From positions 186,001 to 250,000 of the forward strand of contig JACGCM010002537.1 of assembly GCA_014058105.1 (NCBI GenBank): DNA of 64,000 nucleotides. The letters are read 5' to 3'. The position numbers and the translations under genes were made by a program. Shown here in pieces: positions 45,779 to 57,059 of this stretch. The DNA is from Kingdonia uniflora. Lineage: Eukaryota; Streptophyta; Magnoliopsida; Ranunculales; Circaeasteraceae. The notes below the pieces were generated by a model. The model had not been told where the DNA came from. It ran no database searches and saw only the letters and a list, made by a program, of their open reading frames with translations. How positions within the stretch are numbered: the stretch's first letter is position 1; each line of letters opens with the position of its first letter.

Positions 45779-47936
45779 TTGTGTGCAACAAATGGGGAGA
45801 GATACAGAGTAGGTTTGAGCAGTGCAGATACAGGGAGTATGGAACATTTTAGGGTAGTACCTAGTGCTATCGAATTATCTGAGGAGGGAGTGATAGAGAC
45901 TGAGGTGGATCATGAGCCTCAAGCGAGTGATCGAGAAGGGAGTGGGGATGTGGAAGAAGATGTGGAAGAGGACGAAGAAGTATATTATGGAGAGGGTCTA
46001 GAGACTAAAGAAATTATAAATTTTAAAAAAGAAATATGGTATTCCTGGGGATGTGAGACTAAAGGAGTATCAATATGAAATGATCAACCGGGAGATACCC
46101 TTAGATGGTATTCTGGTACATCGAGAACAGATAAAAAAAGGGTTGAAGCTGCCCCTTAGGGTGGATCAGAAAAAATTAATAAATTTCTTCGATGTACCCC
46201 CAGGTTAATTCAATCCGAATGTATATGACCTATTTAGGGTATGTGGTGCAATAAATGGTAGACTTAAGGCCAGAGGGGAGGAGGTTATAACTGTAGATGA
46301 TTTGTGTGTGTACTACATATTGAAAAAGGACCAAAAGTTAAAAGGGTATCGGTACTTGGCGAGGTTCTTGAAGAGGTTGTTGTTTTATGATATGATGTCA
46401 ACTGGAGGTTGATACACCGACAAACGTCTACTAGTATCTGGAAACTATGAGTTCGATGAAAAAGACCCAGGGGAGCTGCTAAAAAGAAAAGCGTTTCATC
46501 TAGGTCTGTGGTTTGGTAACTTAAATGATTACGTCTGATGTAATTTCAGGTTAAATGTATGTTGCGTAAATTTGTGTTTCTTCTCTGTGTTTCAACATTG
46601 AAGGAGAGTGGGAAAAAGGCGGAAGTGGAGGAAGAATTGCATAAGATAAAAAGAGGATTTTTTGGCAGGATCGATAACTTAGCGATTGATCAAGATCGGT
46701 TAAGTCAAATTTTTCAAGAAGCAGGATTAAAAAGGTCAAGAACAAAAGGTTCGAAAGTGTCAGTTATCGGGGGAAAAATGTCAACGAAGAACAAAAGAGT
46801 TGCAGATGGGAGTTTGCCTTTGAACAATCCTTCTTTAAAAGGGTGCGACACAGACACGGAGATCGATGCTATGCTGGGGGGAGTCCTTTGTAAAAAAAAA
46901 AAGAAAAAAAAAGGAAGGTGAGCGCAGAAGCACCTCTGTTGCTAAATCCAAAAAAGAGTACTCGACAGTCGACAACTGAGAATGTTGAAGTGACTGCCAA
47001 ACCAGCTGTCATGGTAGTGGGTTATCGCCACGAGGTTCGAGTAGTGTGCCTCCTAAGAAGATGACTGGTGGAACATCGAAGAAGAAATTTGTGGAGGAGT
47101 TTGACGTGGAGTTGCAGAAGACTATGGAGTCTTATTCGGTCGGGGCAGATGTGTTGAAGAAAGATATGGCAGATTGTATGGTGGGGATTGATTGCTTGGA
47201 TACCTTTTTCAGCGAGGGACAGAGGATTTTGTCGAAGGTGAGAAATTTTAAAGCTTATGCTCGATTGAAAAATTTGGTAAGTCAAACAAATACTCATTAT
47301 ATGACTTTCATGAAGATTAAGACGGTGATGGGTGAAGCAATGGGTTGTGTTGAGGGTAGTGGTGAGTTGGCGAACCGGTTGGTTTCTTATAAAAATATAT
47401 AGAAAGTATTGACTGTAGAAAATGCTAATCTGAATGCGAATCTGAATAGGCACAAGTTGGAAGCGTACAAGGCGAAGGAGGCGACATTGGCTGAGATGAA
47501 AAAAATTCCAGATAAAGAAAAGAAAGAGGCCTTGGCAGTGCAGAAAGCCGTATTCGAGAAAGATGTTGCCGATGTTCGCAGATAGATGGAGTTGGAGCAG
47601 AATAAACTGCTCGATAAGGTGAAAGTACGGGTGAACGAAAAAAAACTGCAAAAGTGTCAGGAAGTGAGGATGCACTTTAAGAAACAGTTCGATGAATTTG
47701 AAGAATGGAAAAAATATTACAAAGGAATTGTGAAAGCTGGTGGGCTGCTGTGTGAGGACAGTTCAGATGATGATGTTCCTCAGACGCCGGATGTTCGTAG
47801 AGTAACTGAGGTGGTTGACAATAAAGTGACGATGAAGGTCGAAGGTCCTTGTCTTGGGGAAGTATCGGATGTACAGGTGCCCGAATGTGCCTTAAATGAA
47901 GAGACATCTCCTTCTAAAATGTTAAATCTTGTTTAA
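45779..47936 (+). pseudogene. Antisense gene of element B (ORF3 counterpart)
   Basis: Opposite to B's gag-pol. An acidic leader (VEEDVEEDEEVYYGEG) is followed near 46080-46500 by [48 protein letters not shown] and a Leu/Arg-rich stretch. These match, position by position, the GLSLPL / NMWDVI-VCEALN / EDVLQFYGIKN motifs of family A ORF3. A basic middle (KKKKKKKGR, near 46900) and a C-terminal coiled coil (47046-47936) with FVEEFDVEL, ENANLNANLNRHK and CQEVRMHFKKQF follow. Stops occur near 46206, 47400 and 47583. Possible introns between 46530 and 46600. Same architecture as in family A, much shorter coiled coil. Confidence 0.65.
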
Positions 47937-48360
47937 AGAGTGCTGTGTGAAGTAAAAATATGTAACAAATGGTCAGTGGAACCGAAAACATTTTAATTTG
48001 GTGTGTCCGAAGTATTTTGGTATTTGTTTAAATATTTTGTGAAATAATTATTTTGTATGTAAAAATAAGTTTAAGTAGTAGATATGATAATGCGATAGTA
48101 GATTCGAGCAGATAACTAAAGAATGCTTGTGTGCGCGAAATGTGAAAGAAGGCCAACAAATGGCAAGTAAGGAGTACCAGATGTATATTCAGAGATAGGT
48201 ATCTAGATTTAGATTTAGAGAAAATCAAGAGCTCATAAGAGATTGTTCGGCAAGTAAAGAATGCGAAGTAAATTATCCTGTAATGGGATAGTGGTCGCAT
48301 GAAGTTTATTGATAGGTTTTAGGAGACTTGTGTAAGCAAGGACCTAAAAGCAAATCAAGA
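47937..48360. other. Spacer between antisense gene and tandem repeat of element B
   Basis: No gene. Holds a few degenerate copies of the 60-bp unit towards its right side (near 48240-48360). Confidence 0.5.
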
Positions 48361-48735
48361 TAGTAAGGAAGTAGTTTATCTCAAGCATACTTGAAAAGTA
48401 AAGATCGAGATCAAATCGAAGTAGAAAGAGATCGTTTGCCAGATTCATACGTGAAAAGTATAGATCGAGAACAAATCAAAGTAGAAAGAGATCGTTTGTC
48501 AGATCTATACGTAAAAAGTATAGATCGAGAATAAATCGAAGTAGAAAGAGATCGTTTGCCAGGTCTATACGTGAAAAGTATAGATCGAGAATAAATTAAA
48601 GTAGAAAGAGATCGTTTGTCAGGTCTATACGTGATAAGTATAGATCGAGAACAAATTGAAGTAGAAAGAGATCGTTTGTTTGGCCTATACATGAAATGTA
48701 TGGATCAAAAACAAATCGAAGTAGTAAAGAAGATA
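48361..48735. repeat. 60-bp tandem repeat of element B, about six units
   Basis: Units of exactly 60 bp at 48421, 48481, 48541, 48601 and 48661, plus a decayed one before. Consensus parts: GTAGAAAGAGATCGTTTG, then a perfect or near-perfect inverted repeat GATCTATAC - 7 nt - GTATAGATC, then GAGAACAAATC. Each unit can thus fold as a 9-bp hairpin. Same position, between pol and the antisense gene, as the 160-bp repeat of family A, but unrelated in sequence. Confidence 0.9.
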
Positions 48736-48784
48736 ATGATAAAAAAATATATTTATTTGATTCGAAGGAAACGATTACAGAGTA

Positions 48785-51700
48785 TCATCTGTAAAAGAGT
48801 TTAAGCTGGGCAGTGTTCCATGGGTACTCAAGCTGAACTTTGTCTTCAGTCGTAAAGCCAATAAGTGTTATTATCTGTTTTGTTGTTGACAATGTAGGGT
48901 CCCTCTCAATTTTCTGATAATTTTTCAGAATTCTTCGATCGAGTATGATCTTATATTCGTCGTAGGACAAGGTCTCCAATACCGAATTTTTATTCATAAA
49001 CTTTCTTGTTGTATGATTTTTTTAATGTATCATGGTATCGTCCCAAATTTGCAATGGCCTTATCTCTAGTTTCCTCGATCCAATTAAGGTTACAAAGGAA
49101 ACCGAGTTCATTATCTTCATCTGAAATTTTGCGTCGAGTACTTGGGAGATCGAGGTCTGAGGGCATGACTGCTTCAGTACCAAAGGCCATCATGAATGGA
49201 GTGCACGCTGTTGAGACTCGAGGAGTGGTATGGTAAGCCCATAATACACTGAGTAGTTCGTCGACCCATCTACCTTTCTTGTCGTCAAGGCCCTTGCGTA
49301 AGCCAGATTTGATGCTTTTGCTGATGGCTTCAGCTTGTCTGTTGCCTTGAGGGTAATATGGTGAGGAAGTTGTCAACTGAATCTTGCATTTATGAAGGAA
49401 AGCAAGGACTTTAGCGTTGATGAACTATTTACCATTATCAGAGCGTATCATTTGCGGACAACCAAACCGGGTAATGATGTACTCCCAAAGGAACTTGATG
49501 ACCTCATTCTCATCAGTATAGTACAGAGGAACTGCTTCAGCCTACTTGGTGAAGTAATCGGTGGCAACTAAGACGAACTTTCTGTTTCCCGATGTTGGAT
49601 GGAAAGGGCCAATTATATCGATTCCCCATCATTTAAATGGCCAAAGGAAATTGCTAACATGTAAGTTAAGGGTTTGGCTCTTGATGTCCTGAGCGTGGAT
49701 TTGGCATTTGTAGCATTTACGAACAAAATCTTCGCAGTCTTGTCTCATCTTGGGTCAATAGAGTCCTTGTGTGAATGCACGTTGGGTTAGTGATCTTCCG
49801 GAAACATGTGCACCACTAATACCTTCGTGAAGCTCTCTGATTTTTATTTGAGCTTGTTTCTGTGAGATGCATTCGATATGTGGTCCGCCTCTAGTGAGTC
49901 AATATAATATTCTGCGTTGGATGGTGAATCGGGGGCACTTGGATAACAGGGATCGAGGTTCTTCTTTGTCACTAGGGAGGATGTTGGTGTTGAGGCAAGC
50001 ATAAAACAGTCTTCCCCAGTCGCCAGGGACGTTATCTTCAATAACTTTTATCTGGAGTATTGATAAGATATCGAGGCTAGAATGTTCGATGATCTCGATT
50101 TCTAAAGATCATTTTTCACTGTCTCCCAGCATTGCAGCGATGTAAGCTAAAGCATCGGCATGGCAATTTTCTTGTTGAGGTAAATACAAAATGGTTGCAT
50201 GCTTGAATTCTTTCTTTTTTTCTTCGACCAGGTCTGCGTAATAAACCATTTTTCCTGTTTTCTTGAAAGTTTTGTTGTAATGATTGGCGACGAGTAAGGA
50301 GTTGGCATATACTGCTAATTCCTCAGCTCCGAGAGTAAGTGTAAGATCGAGACCGTGCAAGATTCCTTCGTACTCTATTTCATAAAAGGTAGTATAAAAT
50401 TTGAGTTTGATAGCTTTCTCTATGAGATGATTGAAAGGTGTGATGAGGACAATGCCAATTCCGAATCCTTGTGGTCCTGCCAATCCGTCCGTAAAATGTC
50501 GTCATCTAGAACTCTTGGACCATGGGTCTGGCTCTGCAATTGAGTCGTCGATAAAGATTTCGTCGAGTTCTTCCCAATCAGGGTCTTCGATGGGAAAATC
50601 TACCAAAAAGTCAGCTACTGCTTGTCCCTTGATGGATATTTGAGGTTCAAAAGAAATGTCATATTCCCCAAGGAAAACAGACCATTGTTGAATTCGTCGA
50701 GATTTTTCCTTTTTGGAGAGTATGAGTTTGAGGGGGTATTTTGTAATGATTTTGATGGGGTGAGCTTGGAAGTAGTTTTTGAGAGCTGTAAATCATGGCG
50801 AGCAATTGCTTCTCCGTGGTAGTATATCACTTTTCAGCAGGCATAAGGGTTTTTACTGATAAAGTAAATAGGTTTCTCGGTGCATGCATCTTCTCAAATA
50901 AGGATAGAGCTGATAGATTCATCAGTGGTGGATAAGTACATGGTGAGTGTTTCGCAATCAATTGGAATACTTATTATAGGAGGACGCTCCAAGTATCGTT
51001 TAAGATCTTGGAATACCATTTCACAGTCAGGCGTCCAAATAACTTATGTTTGTTGTTTGTTCGAAAGAGGAGTGGGGTTGCCAAGAAGAAGAAGGTAAAG
51101 AAGTTTGCATCGATAAGATGACTTTGAGATGAATCTGTGAAGAGTGGCTATTTTTCCGACAAATTTTTGAACATCTTTTTTCGTTCGAGGAGAGGGCATT
51201 GCCATGAGTACTTTGATTTGAGCGGGATCGATTTCGATTCCTCTTTTGCTGACTAGTTGGCCCAGGAATTTTCCAGATGCGACACCGAATTAACATTTCT
51301 CTGGGTTGAGTTTCATCTGTTACTTGGGAAGGATATCGAAGATAGTTTGGAGGATTTTGAGATGATCTTCTCTTTTCAGGCTTTTGCAGATCATATCATC
51401 GATATATACTTCTATGATTTTTCTGAGCTGATCTTTGAACATTTAGGTGACCAATCGTTGGTAAGTAGCTCCGGCATTTTTTAACCCAAAAGGCATTACT
51501 GTGTAACAGTAAAGTCCTCTTTCGATTATGAAGGTTGTTTTATCTTTATTTTCTTCGGCAAGTGGAACTTAGTTGTATCCTGAGGCTGCATTCATCATAG
51601 AAAGAAGTTCATGTCCTACGACTGAGTTGAGAAGTTACGGAATTAGTGGTAGCGGAAAACTATCTTTGGGTGTGAATTATTGGGTTCTGTGAAGTCGACA

Positions 51701-52900
51701 CAAACCCAAATTTTGTTATTTTCTTTGGCACAACGACGATGTTAGAAACCCATTTTAGATATTTAGTTTCCCGAATAAATCCTACGCGAAGGAGTTTATT
51801 AACTTCTTCGTTTACTACATCGCAAAGTCGGGGAGCTAGATTTCGTTGTTTTTGAATGATTGCTTTACTATCTGGAAGGAGGTTGAGGCAGTGGCAAGCG
51901 ATTGAAGGATCGATTCCTGGCATTTCTTGGAAAGTTCAGGCAAAGACGTTGATGTTTTTTTTAAGTAGTTGTATCATGGCTTCTTTTTCGTCGATTGGCA
52001 GCTTGGATCCAATGAAGGTTGCACCTCCAGGGACATTGAGTTTAACAGTTTTGACCATTTCAGTGTCATGCTGCTTAAAGACGGGTGGCTCTTCATGCAG
52101 TAGATGCAATGCTTTAAGAAGTTTAGCTGCATGAGGATTAATTGTGGTATTTTCGTACATTCGTGCGACTGCTTGCCTACCCTTGATTTCATAGATACCG
52201 TGATCCATAGGAAAACGCAGTGCTAAATAATAAGTTGAGGGTACAGCTTTGATAGAATGTAACCAACTGCATCCTAAGATGCCTAAATAGACTCTACATT
52301 AATGACAAGAAATTTGATGAATATGGATTCTGAACCTGCTTGAATTGACAGGGTAATTTTTCCTATGGCTGATTCTTTTGAACTATTGAAGCCTGTGATT
52401 GTAGTTGTCGAAACTTTTACAGAATTTGCAAGGCCCAGGACTTCGATCGCCCTGCGGAATATGACATTTGTGGCACTTCCAATATTGATGAAAAGTGTAT
52501 GCAAATAATCCTGTCCAACTTTTAGCCTAATAACAAGAGGGTCATCATGAGGGTATTGTACATGACTGGTGTCGCAGTCCTTAAACGTTATCTGGTAAGG
52601 ACGTTTGGACTTGCTGGTACTTAGAAAGAGTTTTCCTGATTTGTCTAAGGAAGTCATTTTGCAGCAAGACGTAATACGATCCTCTTGTTTTCTTTTCTTC
52701 CCTTTTTCAATCTCAATCATATACAAATGGCGAGCTTGACCCTGGATATAATTTTGCCCGACTTCCACAGTTTTTGTTTGCTCGTCGAGAAATTTATGAA
52801 TGCCAACGACATAATTGTGGAGTCTTCCAGGTAAGAGGATATGATGAAAAATATGTATGAAGGAGTAACAGCTATCAGTTTCATGACTATGCAAATTATG
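48785..52900 (-). pseudogene. pol pseudogene of element B
   Basis: Minus strand. The protease region (52700-52280) has INIGSATNVIF, Asp of DTG/DIG replaced by Asn. RT region (about 51950-51050) starts MPGIDPSIACHCLNL; the frame is broken, with conserved KYLKWVSNIVVVPKK. First RNase H: about 50900-50500. Second, archaeal-like RNase H: 50483-50109, with GFGIGIVLITP, YEIEYEGILHGLDL and NCHADALAYIA. Integrase: about 49800-49000 with SPYYPQGNRQAEAISK (catalytic Glu) and RWVDELLSVLWAYHTT. C-terminus LKLFYR-stop at 48785. No chromodomain. A mix of intact long frames (124-240 codons) and stops: less decayed than family A. Confidence 0.87.
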
Positions 52901-54380
52901 ATACTGACATAAGGGTCTGTTCGGAAGATCTGTAATAGTTTGTGGCGCGCGATAACACTCGCTTCCCTTTATTGTCAGGAAGATAATAGGGAGGGTTGTT
53001 GTCATTGGTGGCAGAGTTGGGACAGGTCTGTCGGGCTTGTCCTTTTTTCTTATAATGTTGTCAGTGTTTTTGTCGCGCGGCTTCGGTGCTGAAGTAGTGA
53101 CTGCTCTTTGGGATGGGGTCGAAGATGCTTCTCAAGAATGTATGACAGAGGAGCTTTTAATCTTGTCCTTTTATGATCACTCCAGCTCGATGTAATTATC
53201 AACCACGTTAATCATTTCGGTGACTGTACGTGGTTTGTGTTGAGTAAGTTCTTCGCGAACCTTTGAGTCGATGTTCAAGGTGGAGGTGAATGCTAGAACC
53301 ATGATTTTGGGGTCTGAATTTCCAATCTTCCGTGTTTCCTGTAGGATACGTTTATAAAAATTCTCCAAGGTTTTTTTTGCGCCTTGCTCAAAGTAAAACA
53401 AGAGTCCACGATGATTTTACGCTCCCTAGCATGAGCGTAGTTCGATTCAAAATAATTTTACAACTGGCTGAAGGTAGTGATGGAGGCCTCTTGGATAGTA
53501 TGGAACCATCGAAGTGGTTCTTCTTTTAGGATCAGGTTGAATAGCTTACACAGCATATGGTCGAGCTTGGAGTATAACCCAACTGCAGCTTTGAAATGCA
53601 GAACATGTGTAAGTGGATCAGTGAGGCTTGCATACTGGATGAATTTGGGCATATATTTTCTGGAATAGACATATTTTCGAGGTATGGGGAGATGGGGTTT
53701 GTTTTGATCTTATCAAGCGCAAATCATCAGTCTGGGATGTCAGAGTTGATGGCTGGAATTCTATTGTTAAGGTCATCTAGAGTGATGAATTATTGTGGGG
53801 GAAGAGGTAAGGCGGCATTATGAGGAACAAAATCTCCATGTTTCTCTAGTCCCAATTAATCTCTGACGGGCCTCCTTTCTGGCAGAGGGGTTTGATAACG
53901 TGTACGTCGACTTCCTTGGGTTGTCGAAGCAGAAGAAGTTAAACCAAAGTGTCGAGAGGCTCAATTTGAATTTCCAGATCTATATCGAGATATTCGTTGG
54001 TCGCCCTCTCTCGGCTGATCATCGTGTTGAACTGCCCTTGATCGATGTTTACTTCAAGCCAGTGGCGGTGATGCTTGGCGAGCGGTGGTTCGATCTTGTG
54101 TTCTTCGCAATCTTTCCATCTCTTTATGATGTGTTTAACTTTGCTGATCCAGGGCTTTTCTCCGTTCGTCTCTTTCCATCTGTAACGCTTGAGCGTGAAT
54201 GTGTTGATCTTCCAGTCTATGAGTTTTTTCTGCGGCCATTTATTTTTAAAGTTCAAGGACTGCACCGTGCAGATCAAGAGCTCCTGGAATGTCTTGTTCT
54301 CTTAGGGCACTAGAATGACTACTCAAGTTCATGTTTGTCATCGGATGGTGTTTAGATTAGAAGTGGTAGAAAAAAGTGTA
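52901..54380 (-). pseudogene. gag pseudogene of element B
   Basis: Minus strand. From the leader after the primer site (54380) through 54277-53939 (basic, Trp-rich part), 53652-53458 (PKFIQYASLTDPLTHVLHFKAAVG, LYSKLDHMLCKLF; capsid core) and 53401-53177 (capsid end: GAKKTLENFYKRI, KIMVLAFTSTLNI). Near 52920 CQYHNLHSHETDSC is the gag-end zinc-knuckle-like motif (C-x2-H-x7-C type) typical of Tat elements. Frames alternate. Confidence 0.78.
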
Positions 54381-54383
54381 TAT

Positions 54384-54402
54384 TTCCCACAGACGGCGCC
54401 AA
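54384..54402 (-). other. Primer binding site of element B, perfect
   Basis: Minus strand TTGGCGCCGTCTGTGGGAA, one base from the LTR end. This is the undamaged form of the site seen in A1. Confidence 0.8.
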
Positions 54403-54403
54403 T

Positions 54404-54945
54404 TGTAATGACGTGCTTTCCGGGAGGAAAATCTTCGTCAATACTTGTTCGTAAGGATTGCGTAATAAAGAATTAAACAACCAAGATTTTACGTGGAAAA
54501 CTCAGTAGAAACTGAGAAAAACCACGACCTCGAGGAGGATTTGATGTAAAATCTAGTAGATGCTAGTTATTACAAGTTTATGGAGTGTTGCTAGTGTTTA
54601 GGATTGAAAAATATATGGCTTACGATCCCTTTTGAACCTATTATTTGCTTGTATTTATAGTATATAGAGGCAGTTTACAAAAAAGGAAAGAGTCTCCTAT
54701 TTCGGGGGTAGTGGGCGACCTTTGCGGATCTCTAACAGTTCTTTCTTAACCCGGCTTCAACGGCTACTTTTGGTAAGTCGAGGACTTACAAAATCTTCTA
54801 GAATGTTGAGTTGTCTTTGACTACAGAATGTTGAGTTGTCCTCGACTACATAGTGGTGAGCTGTCTTCGACTACAGAGTATTGAGTTGTCTTTGACTATA
54901 GAATGTTGGCTTATTCTTGTCAAATCTGGATAATATGATACTACA
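54404..54945 (-). repeat. 5' LTR of element B
   Basis: 542 bp; minus strand TGTAGTATCA...GTCATTACA (TG...CA). Holds four or five imperfect copies of a GTTGAGTTGTC(T/C)TTGACTACA unit near 54800-54905, and ends next to A3 pol sequence (GGTACCAAGCTGG). Confidence 0.85.
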
Positions 54946-56950
54946 GGTACCAAGCTGGTCTAGCACGATAAGGATGTTCTCCTTCAATTCTAATAACTGA
55001 ATTAAGATGTCTTTGTGTGGACTTTTGAAGAGATGCCTGGGGTCGATCTGACTAAGGCATGTCAAAAATTGGCCATCAACATCAACGCCACGACGGTCAG
55101 ACAGAAATAGTGACGGCTCTCACCTCGTCTTCGAGATGAAGTTAACATGGAGATTGAGAAATTGATCAAAGTGGGATTCATTCGAGAAGCCAAATATCCA
55201 GATTGGATATCCAACATCGTCTTTGCTCCAAAGATGAATAGAAAAGTCTAAGTTTGTGTAGATTTTCCAGATCTAAACAAACACACTCCAAAGGACAGTT
55301 TCCCTCCTCCCAACATCCATTAAATTCTTGATTCCACAGTAGGTCACGAACTCCTATTTATGATGGACGCTACTTTTGGATACAATCAGATTCCTCTCTT
55401 GGAAGAAGATCAAGAAAAAACTATTTTTTATCTCTGAAAGAAGACTTTATTGCTACAAAGTCATGCCCTTGAAACTCAAAAACACAAGCGCGACCTATCA
55501 ACGATTGATGACTACTATGTTCAAAGCAAATCTTGAACATAGGATGAGCCAGTTTGCGAAAGCAACTCTCGATTATCTTCTTTATGGCAAAAACAGACGC
55601 GCCAATTCCTTGGCTTATCTAGCCAGAGTCTTGGGTACAGAAGCTAGATATCTCCAAATCAAAGTGAAATCAACCCCCAGCATTAATCGACATTCTGTAT
55701 ACACGATCAACACTAGGGGCGATGAAGAGGAAGACAACGATTGGCGAAAACCCTTCATTGCCTACCTTGACCCGATGAATGAATGCGATATGCCTCTTCA
55801 ATAGAGAACCGACAGTTAATCGAAAACTCGAAGCGCTATACAGCTAAAAACGGTTTTTTATTTCGTCGTTCAGTCACGGGGCCTTATCTCAAGTGCCTCT
55901 TCTGGAAGAAAGCAAACAAGTTGCTCTGAGATTTACATGAAGAAACTTGCAACTCCCATGCCGCGGGTCGATCACTCGCTAATAGAACAATTACACAAGG
56001 GGTATTCTGGCCAGACATGCGCAAGCAAGCAGAAGAGTACTCACGTAAATGTGATACATGTCAATGACATGGACACATGATCTGCGCCCCTGCGCTTGAA
56101 CTACATGCAAGCAAGGTATTTTGGCCATTTAAACGATGGGCGCTCGATCTCGTCGGTAAATTTCCTAATACTCCAGGTAACTGATGACACCTACTCGTAG
56201 CTACAGATTATTTCACAAAATGGGTAGAAGCAATTCTACTCTCTCAAACCAGAGAATAAGAGGTCATCTTTTTTATCTAGGAACACATTATCACTTGGTT
56301 TGGATGCCCCCACCTGATTTGGATCAATAATGGGCCATAATTCGTTGGAGAAAAAGTCAGAGGTTTCCTTAACAAACATAACATCATCCACTCACCATCC
56401 AAACCCTACTACCCTCAAGACAATGGCCAAACCAAAACCACTAAAAAACCATCATGGATGGACTCAGAAAAGGCTTCACTCACAGAAAAAAGGGAACTGG
56501 ATATGAGAGCTTCCTCATGTCTTATGGGCATACCGTACCACTCCACGTCAATTAATCGGCTATACCCCATTCCTCCTCGCCTATGGCACAGAAGCCAGCC
56601 GCCATTCCAATAGAATACCACCATCCAATCAAAGATCACGAGCTTACCGACGAAGAGAATGAGTTTGAATTGGCCTGTAACATGATTTAGATTGATGAAA
56701 CTAGGGAATACGTTATTGCCAACCTAGGTTGATATCAGCATATGTTGACCAGTTCGTATAACAAACGCATTCGAAGCCGTAAACTCCACACATAAAAGAT
56801 GCACATGCCAGGAAACTGGCAGCAAATTATGAGGGTCCATTCCTAATCACTGATCTAACTAGTCTGGGATCATATTATCTCATGACAAAACAAGGAGTCT
56901 GAATCCCAAATACATGGAACACTAGGCGGCTAAAACGGTACTATCGTTAA
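54946..56950 (+). pseudogene. pol pseudogene of A3 (from RT onward, internally deleted)
   Basis: Begins at the RT start (FEEMPGVDLTKAC near 55030) and reaches MMDATFGYNQI near 55360 and CYKVMPLKLKN near 55460. Near 55540, TMFKANLEH of RT is joined in frame to RMSQFAKATLDYL of the second RNase H. The deletion, about 1.24 kb relative to A2, removed the YIDD box, the first RNase H and most of the second. Integrase follows: finger half CDTC near 56055, WALDLVG near 56145 and LKRYYR-stop at 56948-56950. Further stops occur in the integrase. Confidence 0.85.
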
Positions 56951-57059
56951 GTCTCTTACTTCTCCACTTCAAAATTCTCGTTCTTTCCATTCCAAAAGTA
57001 AGATTTTATCTCCATACACTATACATTTTATTCTATTCAATGAAAACTTCTAAGTTTTT

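Larger units (their letters stand above)
44148..54945 (-). mobile_element. Element B: a second Tat-type family, minus strand, inside A3
   Basis: Read on the minus strand: 5' LTR (54945-54404), perfect TTGGCGCCGTCTGTGGGAA, gag, pol to 48785, 60-bp tandem repeat (48735-48361), then an antisense gene (plus strand, 44782-47936). The order is identical to family A, but the sequences are clearly different. No 3' LTR is found at its far end near 44148 and no target duplication is present, while about 1 kb of A3 (from gag end to RT start) is missing. The element and its surroundings thus lost DNA after insertion. Confidence 0.85.

Noticed and set aside
47022..47675. 217-codon minus-strand ORF rich in His, Leu and Phe
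   Set aside because: Shadow of the coiled-coil part of the element B antisense gene; composition is that of reversed Glu/Lys codons.
48411..48692. ORF of 93 codons made of repeated 20-residue units
   Set aside because: It is only the translation of the 60-bp DNA repeat (60 is divisible by 3, so frames stay open). No sign that it is expressed.
48361..48735. CRISPR-like array
   Set aside because: Units are contiguous with no unique spacers, in plant DNA, next to a retroelement.
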